Assembly (NCBI RefSeq): GCF_001550065.1
Contig: NZ_LRUB01000036.1
Span: 288,501-352,500, forward strand
From: Kordiimonas lipolytica
Lineage (GTDB): Bacteria; Pseudomonadota; Alphaproteobacteria; Sphingomonadales; Kordiimonadaceae
Direction of reading: 5' to 3'
Length of the DNA stretch: 64,000 bases
This document shows positions 54,623 through 63,793 of the stretch, one piece after another (within the stretch, counting starts at the first letter, position 1; the number at the start of each line of letters is the position of its first letter). The notes beneath the pieces are model-generated. The model was not told where the DNA came from. It ran no database searches and worked only from the letters and a program-made list of their open reading frames with translations. Both the position numbers and the translations under genes were made by a program.

Positions 54623-55797
54623 GCTTTGGTTCCTTGTGACTGGGCTGCGACTTGCAACTGGTCGGTTGGGGCGGCTTCGAACTCGCCCGGCATGGCCTCG
54701 ATATATAGTGAGCGGCTGGGGAATGCAAAGCCCGTACCCGCGTCTTCAACGATTTTCTTGATTTCCAGCAACAGCTTTTCCTTGATGGCCAGCCACTGAA
54801 GCCAGTCGGTCGTGCGGGTAAAGGCATACAGCAGGATATCGATGGAACTGCCGGAGAATTGGTCGATACGTACGAATGTTGCGGTCTCGTCAGGCTGCAC
54901 GAAGTCCGGGCTCTCGAGAATGTATCGTTCGATGCTGTCGCGCACCTGGCTGAGCTGGGCAGACGTGCTGCCATACTCAAGACCGATCACCCATTTGATT
55001 CGGCGGAAGGTCATGCGGGAAAAGTTTGTGACCGCGTGGTCGGACAGTTTCGTGTTGGGCACATAAACTGGCGCCTTGTCGAACCGGCGGATCGTGGTCG
55101 TGCGGAAGCCGATATGCTCGACCGTGCCTTCGACGATGCCCTTCACCAGAACCCAGTCGCCGGGGTGAAAGCGGCGTTCGCCAATGACAAAAAGCCCGGC
55201 GATCAGGTTCTTGAAAAGATCCTGTGCGCCAAGCGCCACTGCCACACCGAAGAGGCCGAGGCCGGCGATCAGCGGCCCAACCTGGATACCCCAGATTTCA
55301 AGAATTGTGGCGCCGCCAATGATGGCGAAAGCGGCCCGAATGGCCTTCGAAAGCCACTGGATCATCGACACGGTCAGATATTTGTCGGCCCGCTGCAACA
55401 ACTCGCCCACAGGCCCTGCCGCCCGGTAGAGCGACCAGAAGATCACGAAGGCGATCAGCGATTTGTTCAGGTTCGAGGCCACATTGGAGGAATCAGGATC
55501 AAGTTCCAGATAGGCTGTGGCGAAGAAAAGGCCCAGCACAACGGGCACGAAGCGGACAGGGGCTTCGACCGCCTCGATTACACTGTCATCCAGGGTGTTC
55601 CTCGTTTTAGCGGCCCACTTGGAGACCCTGTTCAAAACCAGCCGGGTGAAAAGGTTCCGGAACAGCAGGAAAATAAGAAAAATGCCAGTCGCGATGACAA
55701 TCTGGCCCACGTCCACGCCATATAGCCCGTTGGTCCAGACATCCTGCACCAGGGCCCAGAAATCTTCCCAGCTTGCGTTAAAATCCTTATCGGTCAC
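54619..55797 (-). CDS. MscS-family mechanosensitive channel, larger form
   Basis: This 392-residue channel has an N-terminal periplasmic or amphipathic stretch and helices near 25-45, 75-95, 130-150 and 165-190. The pore region is GLGLFGVAVALGAQDLFKNLIAGLFVI near 178-204, and the beta domain has VYVPNTKLSDHAVTNF near 250. It is not closely similar to the shorter MscS at 4.6 kb. It is coupled to a thioesterase gene. Confidence 0.9.
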   Translation of the reverse strand: MTDKDFNASWEDFWALVQDVWTNGLYGVDVGQIVIATGIFLIFLLFRNLFTRLVLNRVSKWAAKTRNTLDDSVIEAVEAPVRFVPVVLGLFFATAYLELDPDSSNVASNLNKSLIAFVIFWSLYRAAGPVGELLQRADKYLTVSMIQWLSKAIRAAFAIIGGATILEIWGIQVGPLIAGLGLFGVAVALGAQDLFKNLIAGLFVIGERRFHPGDWVLVKGIVEGTVEHIGFRTTTIRRFDKAPVYVPNTKLSDHAVTNFSRMTFRRIKWVIGLEYGSTSAQLSQVRDSIERYILESPDFVQPDETATFVRIDQFSGSSIDILLYAFTRTTDWLQWLAIKEKLLLEIKKIVEDAGTGFAFPSRSLYIEAMPGEFEAAPTDQLQVAAQSQGTKA

Positions 55798-55818
55798 CGC
55801 TATGTCCCATTTGCCTGT

Positions 55819-56085
55819 TTATGAATTCTCATTATCGTCGTTTGACGAGTGGGTAGACATATACAGGTTATGGACGGCTTCGTCATGCCCATGCTTGTTT
55901 GAGAAGAAAATAAGCGCCATCAGGCCGAAGCCGATCAAAATGGTGAAACCAAGCCCGACCACCATCGCCGCGACGCCATGGCCAGACAATTCAACGCCTT
56001 CGATATGCCCCATGACATAAAGCGACCAATAGGCGACAGCGCTGAGGGCTATGACGGAGCCAATGATCAACAGAAATCTTTTCAT
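55819..56085 (-). CDS. Small two-helix membrane protein, unknown function
   Basis: This 88-residue protein has an N-terminal signal-anchor helix (LLIIGSVIALSAVAYWSLYV) and a second helix near 37-60, then a His/Asp/Asn-rich tail (HSSNDDNENS). It sits between DUF1499 and MscS genes on the same strand. No family recognised. Confidence 0.72.
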   Translation of the reverse strand: MKRFLLIIGSVIALSAVAYWSLYVMGHIEGVELSGHGVAAMVVGLGFTILIGFGLMALIFFSNKHGHDEAVHNLYMSTHSSNDDNENS

Positions 56086-56129
56086 TTAGACTGCTTTCCG
56101 ATAGGGCCGCGCGCAGTGTCCCTGCGGGC

Positions 56130-56933
56130 CTAACCTACCCGCGTGCGCAGTGCCGATGTATAGGCATCAATCAGATCTGCGTTGATGCCAAAGTCGGTAT
56201 GACCCATCTCAGAAACTGCGCGAATGTCAAGAAAAGCCACTGCGTCTTTTTCGCGCACGGCAATAACGATGAAGCTTCGAAGGCCGAACCAGGGGCTGCT
56301 GTATATGGCTTCGATATGACCGGCCTGAAGGTCCTGGGAGACAATGGCCCAGCCCATTTTATTGGCTACGTCCGCAGCCAGTTCTGTGGCCTCGGGCACA
56401 CTTCCGCCAAGCGGTGTGCTGCCAAGGCCAGGATAAGCTCTGTGGAGCTTCTCTGTGTAGCCGGGCTCAAGCCGGCTGCCCAGAATGTCGCTGGGGCTTG
56501 AAACTTCATAAGTTCGGCCGGGCAGGGTTCGAAAGGCCAGTGGCTCAGCCAGGGTAGTGGAAATATCATGCAGGACCGGTGCGCTTTCCGCCCGGTAGAA
56601 CAGATTCCCCAGCGGCCAGGCAATGACGGCCACAAGGATGGCGGCGGTGATGCCGCGCCAGCTGGTGCGCGCCCGGCTTGAGAACCGGCCATGAAGAAGG
56701 CCCAAAAAGGTGAAACCGGCGGCTACCAGCATCAGGCGGAAGGCCACGGTGATGATCTTGAACTGCAGCTCATAAAGGCTGGGGTCTGCTACCGGATCAC
56801 CAAACAGGCCGATACGGTAAAGCGGTCCTGCAGCAATCAGGGCAAGAAGGGCCAGACAGCCAGTGATCAGCCCAAGCGTGGCAAAGACAGATGGTTTCTG
56901 TCCTTCCTTTTTGAAAAAAATACGCGACATCAC
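56130..56933 (-). CDS. DUF1499-family membrane protein
   Basis: This 267-residue protein has three N-terminal membrane helices (about 20-42, 60-82 and 95-113), then a soluble domain near residues 130-267. SSPWFGLRSFIVIAV near 210 and DFGINADLIDAY near 247 are DUF1499 features. Function unknown. It is the first gene of the minus-strand run that ends with the thioesterase. Confidence 0.82.
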   Translation of the reverse strand: MMSRIFFKKEGQKPSVFATLGLITGCLALLALIAAGPLYRIGLFGDPVADPSLYELQFKIITVAFRLMLVAAGFTFLGLLHGRFSSRARTSWRGITAAILVAVIAWPLGNLFYRAESAPVLHDISTTLAEPLAFRTLPGRTYEVSSPSDILGSRLEPGYTEKLHRAYPGLGSTPLGGSVPEATELAADVANKMGWAIVSQDLQAGHIEAIYSSPWFGLRSFIVIAVREKDAVAFLDIRAVSEMGHTDFGINADLIDAYTSALRTRVG

Positions 56934-57198
56934 ACTCCCCCGTTGCGGTTATTTCTACCGCATACGCTGCTTCGCTCCGCTGCCCTCAAAATCAATTTCC
57001 CCAATGCAGTTGTAACGTAACCGCAGCGTGCAGAAAAGGATAGCCTGACTTTTAAGCCAACTTTTAACAATAGCGACGGCGTAATCTCTTTTGCTTCAAA
57101 CCCATAAAAGGGGCATAATAAAGGCCTGTTTACCCGAGTATCTTGAATTACCGTAGCCCGAACAGCCAATGACGGGCCTAAGACGAGGGAGACGCTAT

Positions 57199-57627
57199 AT
57201 GAATGTTGGCCAAATTCTTTCCCAAAAAGGCAATGATATCATCGCGCTTGAGCGCGGTTGTACCGTGATGGAAGTTGCCAAACTTCTGGGAGAGCGGCGC
57301 ATCGGTGCCATTCCAATCACGGATGGCGACAAGATTTGCGGCATCATGTCAGAACGTGACGTTGTGCGCGGTATCGCCATTCGGGGCGGTGGTGTGCTGG
57401 CGGATGATGTATCCACGCTGATGACCAAAGCGGTTGTTACCTGCTCGAAGGATGACACGATCTATGAGCTGATGAAGATGATGACCGAGCGCCGTATCCG
57501 CCACGTACCGGTGGTGGACGACGGAAAGCTTGTCGGCATGATGTCCATCGGTGATGTGGTCAAGCACCGCATGGAGCAGGCGGCCGCAGAAAACGAGGCG
57601 CTGAAGGATTATATCGCCCAAGGGTAG
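57199..57627 (+). CDS. CBS-domain pair protein
   Basis: This 142-residue protein is made of two CBS domains: GCTVMEVAKLLGERRIGAIPIT near 20-41 and DTIYELMKMMTERRIRHVPVVD near 85-106. Stand-alone CBS pairs bind adenine nucleotides and act as energy or redox sensors on partner proteins. An in-frame start 30 bases upstream is possible. The 265-base gap before it (56934-57198) holds no gene and should contain its promoter. Confidence 0.9.
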   Translation: MNVGQILSQKGNDIIALERGCTVMEVAKLLGERRIGAIPITDGDKICGIMSERDVVRGIAIRGGGVLADDVSTLMTKAVVTCSKDDTIYELMKMMTERRIRHVPVVDDGKLVGMMSIGDVVKHRMEQAAAENEALKDYIAQG

Positions 57628-57654
57628 CCGTGTCAGGGTAGGGGCTTTCAGTCC

Positions 57655-59262
57655 CTATTGTACCCTTTCATAGGGTGACCAATCATTGTCGAAGTCCTTT
57701 GGCTTCAGCACCAGCACGCTGTGAGCATCTATGGAAATGTCCATCAGGCTGGAGCGAATCTCTGCCACGCGCTTGCCTATCAGCGCATTGACGACCGGCG
57801 TGCCGTTCATCATTTTCCAGTTTCTGATCATCAGGGTTTCGGTGACGGCCGTGTCGCCCGGGTTGGCGATAACGAATACGGTTTCCAGTGCCCTGTCCGT
57901 ATAGCGTTCGAACGCAAGCAGCTTTTCCGAATCGATCACACGGAAATTCCCGATCCTGAGGGCACGCTCTTCTTTATGAAGTGTAATCAATTCCTGCGTG
58001 CGCTTCAGGACCTCATTGTCCCCTGTTGCCAAATCCCAGCGCATGGGGGCACGATTTTCCGGGTCTTCACCGCCGCGCATGCCGAGCTCAGTGCCGTAAT
58101 AAAGGTTGGGTGAGCCGGGCAGGGTGAATTGCAGCACTTGAGCCATGTCCCGCTGCCAGGGCTCTGGCATCATGTCCATCAGACGTTTGGTGTCGTGATT
58201 ATCAAGAAGGAGCCAGGACTTGAGCAAGCCGTCCATGCCTGTGTCTTCTGCCATCTGCGCCAGCATGCGGCCTGCAGCGGGTCCGTTTACTCGGCCATCC
58301 ACAAGGCTTTCGATGATTCGCCTTGCCGGGAAGTTCAGGATACCGTCGAGCGACTGGGTCCAGCCGTCGGGGTAGCTCCAGATTTCCCCAACGATCAACG
58401 CCTGTTTTTTTTCCTCGCGGGCGCTGGTGCGCAGCTCGGCGAGGGCTTCGGGCCCTACGTCAAAGGCGACGTCAAGCCGCCAGCCGTCGATGCCGTCCCG
58501 CAGGTAGGACCGCACGACGGAGGTATCGCTTCTATATATATAATCCTGCACCTCAGGGTTCTCGAGCTTGAGTTCCGGCAGGGCAGGGGCGTCAATCCAG
58601 CTGCGATATCCGTCCTTGTAGGCGTCGCTGATGAAGAACCAGTCGCGGTAAGGGCTGTTCGCATCCTTTAGCGCTTCCCGGAAAATGGGTGCTTTGTTGC
58701 CCATATGGTTAAATACGCCGTCGAGTACCAGTTTCATACCGCGGTCGTGCAGGGCACCCGCAAGCGCCTTCACGTCTTCCCGCGTGCCATATTCCGGGGA
58801 TATGCGGTGGTAATCCAGCGCGTCATACTTATGGTTGGTGCGTGCCAGATGAATCGGGTTCAGGTAAAGTACATCGACCCCGATCCCTTGGATATAGTCC
58901 AGTTCACCCATCAGGCTTTCAAGATCGCCGCCCCAGAAGGCCAGCTCGTGGCTCCAGTTGTCTGCGCCCTCAACCGGGTGGCCGGGTTTCGGCAGGTCAT
59001 ACCATGCCTGCAGCGTGCGTGGCGGTGCATAAAGATGCCGTTTGGCATCCAGGCTTTTGGATGGGGCAAACCGGTCCACAATCACCTGATAGACAATGGC
59101 GCCATTGCGCCAGTCGGCCTCCCGCGCGGCCATAACGGCTGTCAGGGTTTTGTCTGACGGCGTCTGGTAGCGCGCCTTGTCAAAATGAACCGCATCTTCG
59201 GCGGTTGTTGGCGCACCGGCCAGAAAGGCGGCGATCGCACCTGTGAAAATCATGGCGCGCAT
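57655..59262 (-). CDS. Secreted GH13 alpha-amylase-family glycosidase
   Basis: This 535-residue protein has a signal peptide (cleavage after PTTA near residue 21). The (beta/alpha)8 catalytic barrel shows VYLNPIHL-type region I, the nucleophile Asp in DGWRLDVAFD near 260, the acid Glu in VGEIWSYPDG near 289 and the transition-state Asp in LLDNHDTKR near 354. It is likely a starch, maltodextrin or trehalose-type enzyme in the periplasm or outside the cell. It converges on the CBS gene and follows a glycosyltransferase gene by 3 bases. Confidence 0.92.
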   Translation of the reverse strand: MRAMIFTGAIAAFLAGAPTTAEDAVHFDKARYQTPSDKTLTAVMAAREADWRNGAIVYQVIVDRFAPSKSLDAKRHLYAPPRTLQAWYDLPKPGHPVEGADNWSHELAFWGGDLESLMGELDYIQGIGVDVLYLNPIHLARTNHKYDALDYHRISPEYGTREDVKALAGALHDRGMKLVLDGVFNHMGNKAPIFREALKDANSPYRDWFFISDAYKDGYRSWIDAPALPELKLENPEVQDYIYRSDTSVVRSYLRDGIDGWRLDVAFDVGPEALAELRTSAREEKKQALIVGEIWSYPDGWTQSLDGILNFPARRIIESLVDGRVNGPAAGRMLAQMAEDTGMDGLLKSWLLLDNHDTKRLMDMMPEPWQRDMAQVLQFTLPGSPNLYYGTELGMRGGEDPENRAPMRWDLATGDNEVLKRTQELITLHKEERALRIGNFRVIDSEKLLAFERYTDRALETVFVIANPGDTAVTETLMIRNWKMMNGTPVVNALIGKRVAEIRSSLMDISIDAHSVLVLKPKDFDNDWSPYERVQ

Positions 59263-59265
59263 TGC

Positions 59266-60477
59266 TCAGCCCCTCCTGCTTTGCTTCATGCAGCGGCGGT
59301 ACACCGCTTCATACCCCGCGACGCTGTTCTGCCAGGTGCGGACGTTTTCGGCATAGTCGCGCCCGGCCTTGAGCATGGCGCCCCAGTTTTCCCGGTCTTT
59401 TATCAGTTCAGCGCAAACGCGCACCAGATCTGCCGCGTCATCGGCCCTGAACAGGCGCCCGGTGCGGCCGTCCTCAATAAGTTCCCGGTGGCCGCCCACG
59501 TCGCTTGCCAGCACCAGGCGGGTCATGGCCATTGCCTCGAGCGGCTTTAATGGCGTTACTGTTTCTGTCAGGCGAATGCCGTGGCGCGGGTAAACCATGA
59601 TATCCGCCAGGCTATAGTAGCGGCGGACCATGTCGTGCGGTACGCGGCCTGTAAAGATGACGGTGTCTTCAAGCCCCAGCTCTGCCACAGTGGCGCGCAG
59701 CCGGTCTTCTGTTGGGCCGCCGCCGACCAGAAGAAGCGCCACATCCGGCACTTCCGCCTTGAGGGCTGGTAGCGCCCGGATCAGGAACTCAAGCCCTTCA
59801 TAGGCATAGAACGACCCGGCGAAACCAAGCACTGTCCGGCCTTCAAGGCCCAACTCCTTTGTGAGCGTAGCGTCTTTTTCAGTGATTGGCGGGAAGGCCT
59901 CCGCGTTCACGGCATTGGGGATCACGGTCACTTTGTCGGGCCGGATGCCGCGCGCAAGGATGTCGGCTCGAAGCCCTTCACAGATGGTGGTTACTTCTGT
60001 TGCCTGCCGGATGGCCCGGGTTTCCATCGCCCGGCTGATTCTGTACCTCAGGCTTCCCTCGCGGGTCGTGCCATGGTCCACAGCCGCGTCCTCCCAGAAG
60101 GCGCGAATTTCATAGACCACCGGTCGCCCGCCAGCTGCTTCGAATGCGGGGAAGAAATTTAGAACAGGCGAATGGGCATGCAGGATGTCGGGGTTCAGTT
60201 CGCCAATAAGCGCGCGCAGCCGGTATTTCGTGATTCGCATCTCCCGCATCTCGCGCAGCCCAGGCGGTAACCATTTGGGAATGCCGCTGTTGGGCGTGCG
60301 GTATATGCGCCAGCCGTCAACGTCCTCGAATAGATCGCTGCCCGTGCCGTGCCGGGGTGTGGTTACCAGCACTGGGTCCCACCCCATTGCTTTCTGCTGT
60401 GCCATGATGGACATGGTGCGGAAGACATAGCCACTGTGTTTGGGAAGGCTGTGGTCCAGAACGTGGAGGATGCGCAT
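59266..60477 (-). CDS. GT4 glycosyltransferase, exosortase-system type
   Basis: This 403-residue protein begins RILHVLDHSLPKHSGYVFRT, a start typical of the PEP-CTERM/exosortase-associated glycosyltransferase family. GFAGSFYAYEGLEFLI near 200 and TPLKPLEAMAM near 312 are GT4 features. It would add a sugar to an exopolysaccharide or lipid carrier in the cytoplasm. The ATG at 60477 gives the family start; no strong ribosome site is seen. No exosortase gene lies in this window. Confidence 0.82.
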   Translation of the reverse strand: MRILHVLDHSLPKHSGYVFRTMSIMAQQKAMGWDPVLVTTPRHGTGSDLFEDVDGWRIYRTPNSGIPKWLPPGLREMREMRITKYRLRALIGELNPDILHAHSPVLNFFPAFEAAGGRPVVYEIRAFWEDAAVDHGTTREGSLRYRISRAMETRAIRQATEVTTICEGLRADILARGIRPDKVTVIPNAVNAEAFPPITEKDATLTKELGLEGRTVLGFAGSFYAYEGLEFLIRALPALKAEVPDVALLLVGGGPTEDRLRATVAELGLEDTVIFTGRVPHDMVRRYYSLADIMVYPRHGIRLTETVTPLKPLEAMAMTRLVLASDVGGHRELIEDGRTGRLFRADDAADLVRVCAELIKDRENWGAMLKAGRDYAENVRTWQNSVAGYEAVYRRCMKQSRRG

Positions 60478-60652
60478 AATTATACTGATCAATCTTTGCC
60501 CGAAATTCTGGACCAAGCTTGCCTCATGCGCAGGGACTTGTACAGTTCGCGTGACGGCCAAAGGCGCATTCGGTCATAAAGATGTCTGATTCATGCAATT
60601 TCTTCTGCGCTATATATAAGTAGGGGTAGCAATCAGTCAGGATGAAGCAGTT

Positions 60653-61681
60653 GTGAGGCACAGGGGTTACAGATCAGGAAGGTTGGCCGCGGCACTGGTG
60701 TGGGCTGCGGGCGTGAACGGTGTGCACGCCGATTCAGCAGATTACGCCCGAAGCGACCGCAACGAGGTTTTCACCGTGCAGGTGGAAAACGACATCCTGT
60801 TTGGTACGGACGAGAACTATACCAATGGCATTCGCCTGAGCTACATCCACCGGCCCGGCAACACACCGATCGGCGACAATATCAGCAATTTCCTCAGGCG
60901 TTTTTCACCTATGGCCGTGTCTGCGCTGAAGTCAGACCTCTATTACAGCGTGGCGCTTGGTCAGAATATGTATACGCCCAAGGATATTGAGGCATTCGAC
61001 CTTATCGAAGACGACCGTCCCTATGCGGGCTGGACCTATCTGGAGTTCGGTGTGACGGCAGAGGACAGAACGGGATACGAGGTCATCAAGCTGGACCTTG
61101 GCATGGTTGGCCCTGCGTCGCTTGCCGGCAAGACCCAGCGCTGGTGGCATAGCGTGATCGGTAGTCCGCGCCCAAACGGATGGTCGCACCAGTTGCCCAA
61201 TGAGCCGGGGCTCAATCTCTATTACACGCGCGGGCACCGGTTTAGCCCGGTTTCGCTGTCTGGCGACCTTGCGTTTGATTTCACGCCGCACTGGGGCGTG
61301 GCCTTGGGGAACGTCTATACTTATGGAGCAGGGGGGCTGACGCTCAGGCTTGGCACCAACCTTGACCGCGATATGGGCGCGCCGCCCCGAATCCAGCCCA
61401 GCCTGCCGGGTAGCGACCATTTCTCCGGTGACGGATTCGATATCTATCTGTTCGCGGGCAGCGAAGTACGTGCCATCGCGCGCAATATCTTCCTGGACGG
61501 CACATGGGCAGATCACGAGCATCATGTGAACAAGAAAGAGCTTCTGGCCGAAGTGCAGGTTGGCGTGGTGGCTTTTGTCGGGCCGGTCCGTATGGCGCTG
61601 ACGAACGCCTTCCGCACATCAGAGTTCGCGGGCAGCGGCAATCACCGCTATAGCGCTTTCACTCTTTCGACCCGCTTCTAA
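60653..61681 (+). CDS. LpxR-like lipid A 3'-O-deacylase (DUF2219)
   Basis: This 342-residue outer-membrane protein starts at GTG. A signal peptide ends near residue 26 (VHAD). QVENDILFGTDENYTNGIRL near 41-60 carries the catalytic Asn-Asp pair and the TD-x-x-YTNG motif of the family. The barrel ends LSTRF with a terminal Phe. It would remove the 3'-acyloxyacyl group of lipid A and alter surface charge or immune visibility. The strand is opposite to the glycosyltransferase. Confidence 0.85.
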   Translation: MRHRGYRSGRLAAALVWAAGVNGVHADSADYARSDRNEVFTVQVENDILFGTDENYTNGIRLSYIHRPGNTPIGDNISNFLRRFSPMAVSALKSDLYYSVALGQNMYTPKDIEAFDLIEDDRPYAGWTYLEFGVTAEDRTGYEVIKLDLGMVGPASLAGKTQRWWHSVIGSPRPNGWSHQLPNEPGLNLYYTRGHRFSPVSLSGDLAFDFTPHWGVALGNVYTYGAGGLTLRLGTNLDRDMGAPPRIQPSLPGSDHFSGDGFDIYLFAGSEVRAIARNIFLDGTWADHEHHVNKKELLAEVQVGVVAFVGPVRMALTNAFRTSEFAGSGNHRYSAFTLSTRF

Positions 61682-61690
61682 AGGCAGATT

Positions 61691-61897
61691 TCAGTCTTTC
61701 TTATAGCGCAGAATGTCACCCGGCTGGCAGTCCAGATAGTCGCAGATGGCCTCAAGGGTGGAAAAGCGCACACCCTTCACCTTGCCGGATTTCAAGAGGC
61801 TGAGGTTAGCCTCTGTGATTCCCACATGGGCCGCGAGCTCTTTTGACTTCACTTTGCGCTCTGCCAGCATGACATCAAGGCGAACGGTGATCGGCAT
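61691..61897 (-). CDS. Small Xre-family HTH regulator
   Basis: This 68-residue protein is a single HTH: ERKVKSKELAAHVGITEANLSLLKSGKVKG near 12-42. The ATG at 61897 is preceded by GGGAGG; longer frames upstream lack support. It follows a DUF2975 gene by 11 bases, a common pairing in which the small Xre protein regulates the pair. Confidence 0.88.
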   Translation of the reverse strand: MPITVRLDVMLAERKVKSKELAAHVGITEANLSLLKSGKVKGVRFSTLEAICDYLDCQPGDILRYKKD

Positions 61898-61908
61898 GGT
61901 CCGCCTCC

Positions 61909-62442
61909 CTATATGATCTGGTTCAGTTCGTCCCGCTGCTCGCGGGCCAGGCGAATCATGCGGGCGATTACAAGCGCCATGAGCGCCGGCACAAGGCCAA
62001 GAATTGTGTCTGACGAAAGGCTGATCGCGAGTGCCCGTTCGCCTGGCGGATTGGTTGCTGTGGCGATAAGCACAAGAAAGGTGTCGTTGAAGAAGCTGGC
62101 GAGCAAGTACCACAGCATGAAATGGCCGACATGCTCGAGCGACCGTTCTGACGCTTCATCAAACCAGTTGCCTGCCTCAAGCTGCCAGATGAGTCGCAGT
62201 AGAAAGGCAAGTGCGGCGATGAGGAGGCCCGCAGGCAGGGCATCCGCGATGAAGCCGGCGATCCGCTGCCAAAGGACAAACCCCTCAATTCCGCCGTATT
62301 CTTCAAGCACCTTCTGTTCTGCGCCGATATGGGTCAGCATGGCTGGATCAGCCCAGATCCAGACGGTGAAGGTGGCGATCAACACGATGGACAGCCAGAT
62401 GATCCATTTCAGGAGGGTCAGGCTCAGAAGCTTGTTGTTCAT
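61909..62442 (-). CDS. DUF2975 membrane protein
   Basis: This 177-residue protein has four membrane helices (about 9-31, 60-85, 105-128 and 143-164). DUF2975 proteins typically travel with a small Xre regulator, as here. Function unknown; in some bacteria related pairs respond to envelope or antimicrobial stress. Confidence 0.85.
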   Translation of the reverse strand: MNNKLLSLTLLKWIIWLSIVLIATFTVWIWADPAMLTHIGAEQKVLEEYGGIEGFVLWQRIAGFIADALPAGLLIAALAFLLRLIWQLEAGNWFDEASERSLEHVGHFMLWYLLASFFNDTFLVLIATATNPPGERALAISLSSDTILGLVPALMALVIARMIRLAREQRDELNQII

Positions 62443-62534
62443 GGGGCTTGCCTCATTTTAGACACGAAATTATTGTTTTACGAAAATATATTTCCTGATA
62501 AGAATATCAGGACACGGCAGAAGAGGAAAGAGGC

Positions 62535-63290
62535 ATGTCCGGGACACCGGCTGGTAATGGGGGGCGTCGTCGCAGGCTGATGGTCATGATCATCGCCCTC
62601 TTGTTTTCGGTGGCGATATTGTTGGCCTCGCTCATGAACGGCGCACATGCGCAGGACGAAGCAAAACCGCAAGCTGAAACCCAGGAAGCGCCCGAGTCCC
62701 AAAAGACCAAAGAGACTTTCCCTGCCGGCCCTCTTGTAGTGCCGGTTTTCCCCCGTCTGAGAGAAAAGAAAGATCCGAGTGACGACAGCGAACCAAAGCT
62801 TCCGGCAGGCGATGCTCTGAACGGTAGCTATATCATCCTCGAAGATGGATCGATGATGACCATGGGGGATTGGATCAAGGGTAGCCTCACCAAGGGGCAG
62901 ACCGGTGCCGACATGAGCGACTATCAGAATCGCCTGTTTCTGGGGCAGGTGGCGCGCGCGATGGTCGGTATGGATGAGAATATGGTGAACCGAAGCGTTG
63001 TCAGTGTTGGGCCGCCGGTGCCGTTTAAGCCCAAGACAATCTCAAAGCCGATGCAGATGATCCAGGGTATTTTCCGGATGTTTGTGCCGGGCACTGATGG
63101 CTATGAGTGGGACCCGGCCACATCGGGCGGTGGGTTTGACCGGCGTGTTGCAACAGCGGGTGGCGCAGCGGTTCAATTCGAAGGACAGTTCGGTGCCGCG
63201 CTGGCGCAGACAGCGGAGGAATTCCAGGAAACGGGCACCATGCTTAACATGCTTGAGGCCTACAAGAAGAAGCAGGCACAGGACGATTAG
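62535..63290 (+). CDS. Exported or anchored protein of unknown function
   Basis: This 251-residue protein has a basic start and a hydrophobic segment near residues 16-38 ending AHAQD, a signal peptide or anchor. A Pro/Glu/Lys-rich linker (about 40-95) follows, then a helical domain with MTMGDWIKGSLTKGQT and VARAMVGMDENMV. No recognised family. The last 300 bases before the rRNA promoter contain no other gene. Confidence 0.75.
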   Translation: MSGTPAGNGGRRRRLMVMIIALLFSVAILLASLMNGAHAQDEAKPQAETQEAPESQKTKETFPAGPLVVPVFPRLREKKDPSDDSEPKLPAGDALNGSYIILEDGSMMTMGDWIKGSLTKGQTGADMSDYQNRLFLGQVARAMVGMDENMVNRSVVSVGPPVPFKPKTISKPMQMIQGIFRMFVPGTDGYEWDPATSGGGFDRRVATAGGAAVQFEGQFGAALAQTAEEFQETGTMLNMLEAYKKKQAQDD

Positions 63291-63653
63291 GCTCCGCTTA
63301 TCAGGACAGTGCCTGTGTCTGATCCGCGTCGGATGTTGATTCTCTGCTGGCTATCAGGATGATTCACCCTTGGTTTTCTGCCATTTCCAGCGCTGCCTCC
63401 CAGATATATGGAGGCTGCCTGGGTGCATACAGGCCTTCTGCTTTTGCGATTCAACGTGAAAATCCAGCGTTTAACCCGGTCAAAACCCGGCCCTGAATCA
63501 ACCGCATTGCACCTTTGCCTGGCGGCCTTCCGCCATGTCGCCAAACCTGTGCAATATTATTGCGCCTCATTAAGGGTTCTGTAACATATTCGGAAAGAAA
63601 ATGGGGTTTCGCGGGGTAATCACCACTTTTTTCGAAAAAACTGAAAAAAGGTG
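63291..63653. other. Gap between the last gene and the rRNA promoter
   Basis: No convincing gene. GCCTCC (63395-63400) pairs with GGAGGC (63410-63415) without a T-run. The final 25 bases (63627-63651) are A/T-tract rich, as expected of an UP element ahead of an rRNA promoter. Confidence 0.5.
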
Positions 63654-63682
63654 TTTACAGGGTCGGAAAGCACCCCTATAAC
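63654..63682 (+). promoter_or_regulatory. Ribosomal RNA operon promoter
   Basis: TTTACA (63654-63659), a 17-bp gap and TATAAC (63677-63682) form a strong promoter behind an A/T-rich UP-like stretch. The bases after -10 are GC-rich (CCGCCCC), as in stringently controlled rRNA promoters. Confidence 0.82.
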
Positions 63683-63781
63683 CCGCCCCACACCGACGGG
63701 GCGCAGCGCTCAGCGAGACGCACCGGCGGAACACTTGACCTCAACGCCCAGCCAAGCTGGCAGGGAAACGAGATCAGGATT

Positions 63782-63793
63782 TGCTCTTTGACA
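63782..63793 (+). promoter_or_regulatory. boxA antitermination site of the rRNA leader
   Basis: TGCTCTTTGACA closely matches the boxA consensus bound by NusB/NusE. With the promoter above it implies that a 16S rRNA gene starts just beyond the right edge; bases 63794-64000 are its leader. Confidence 0.8.
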
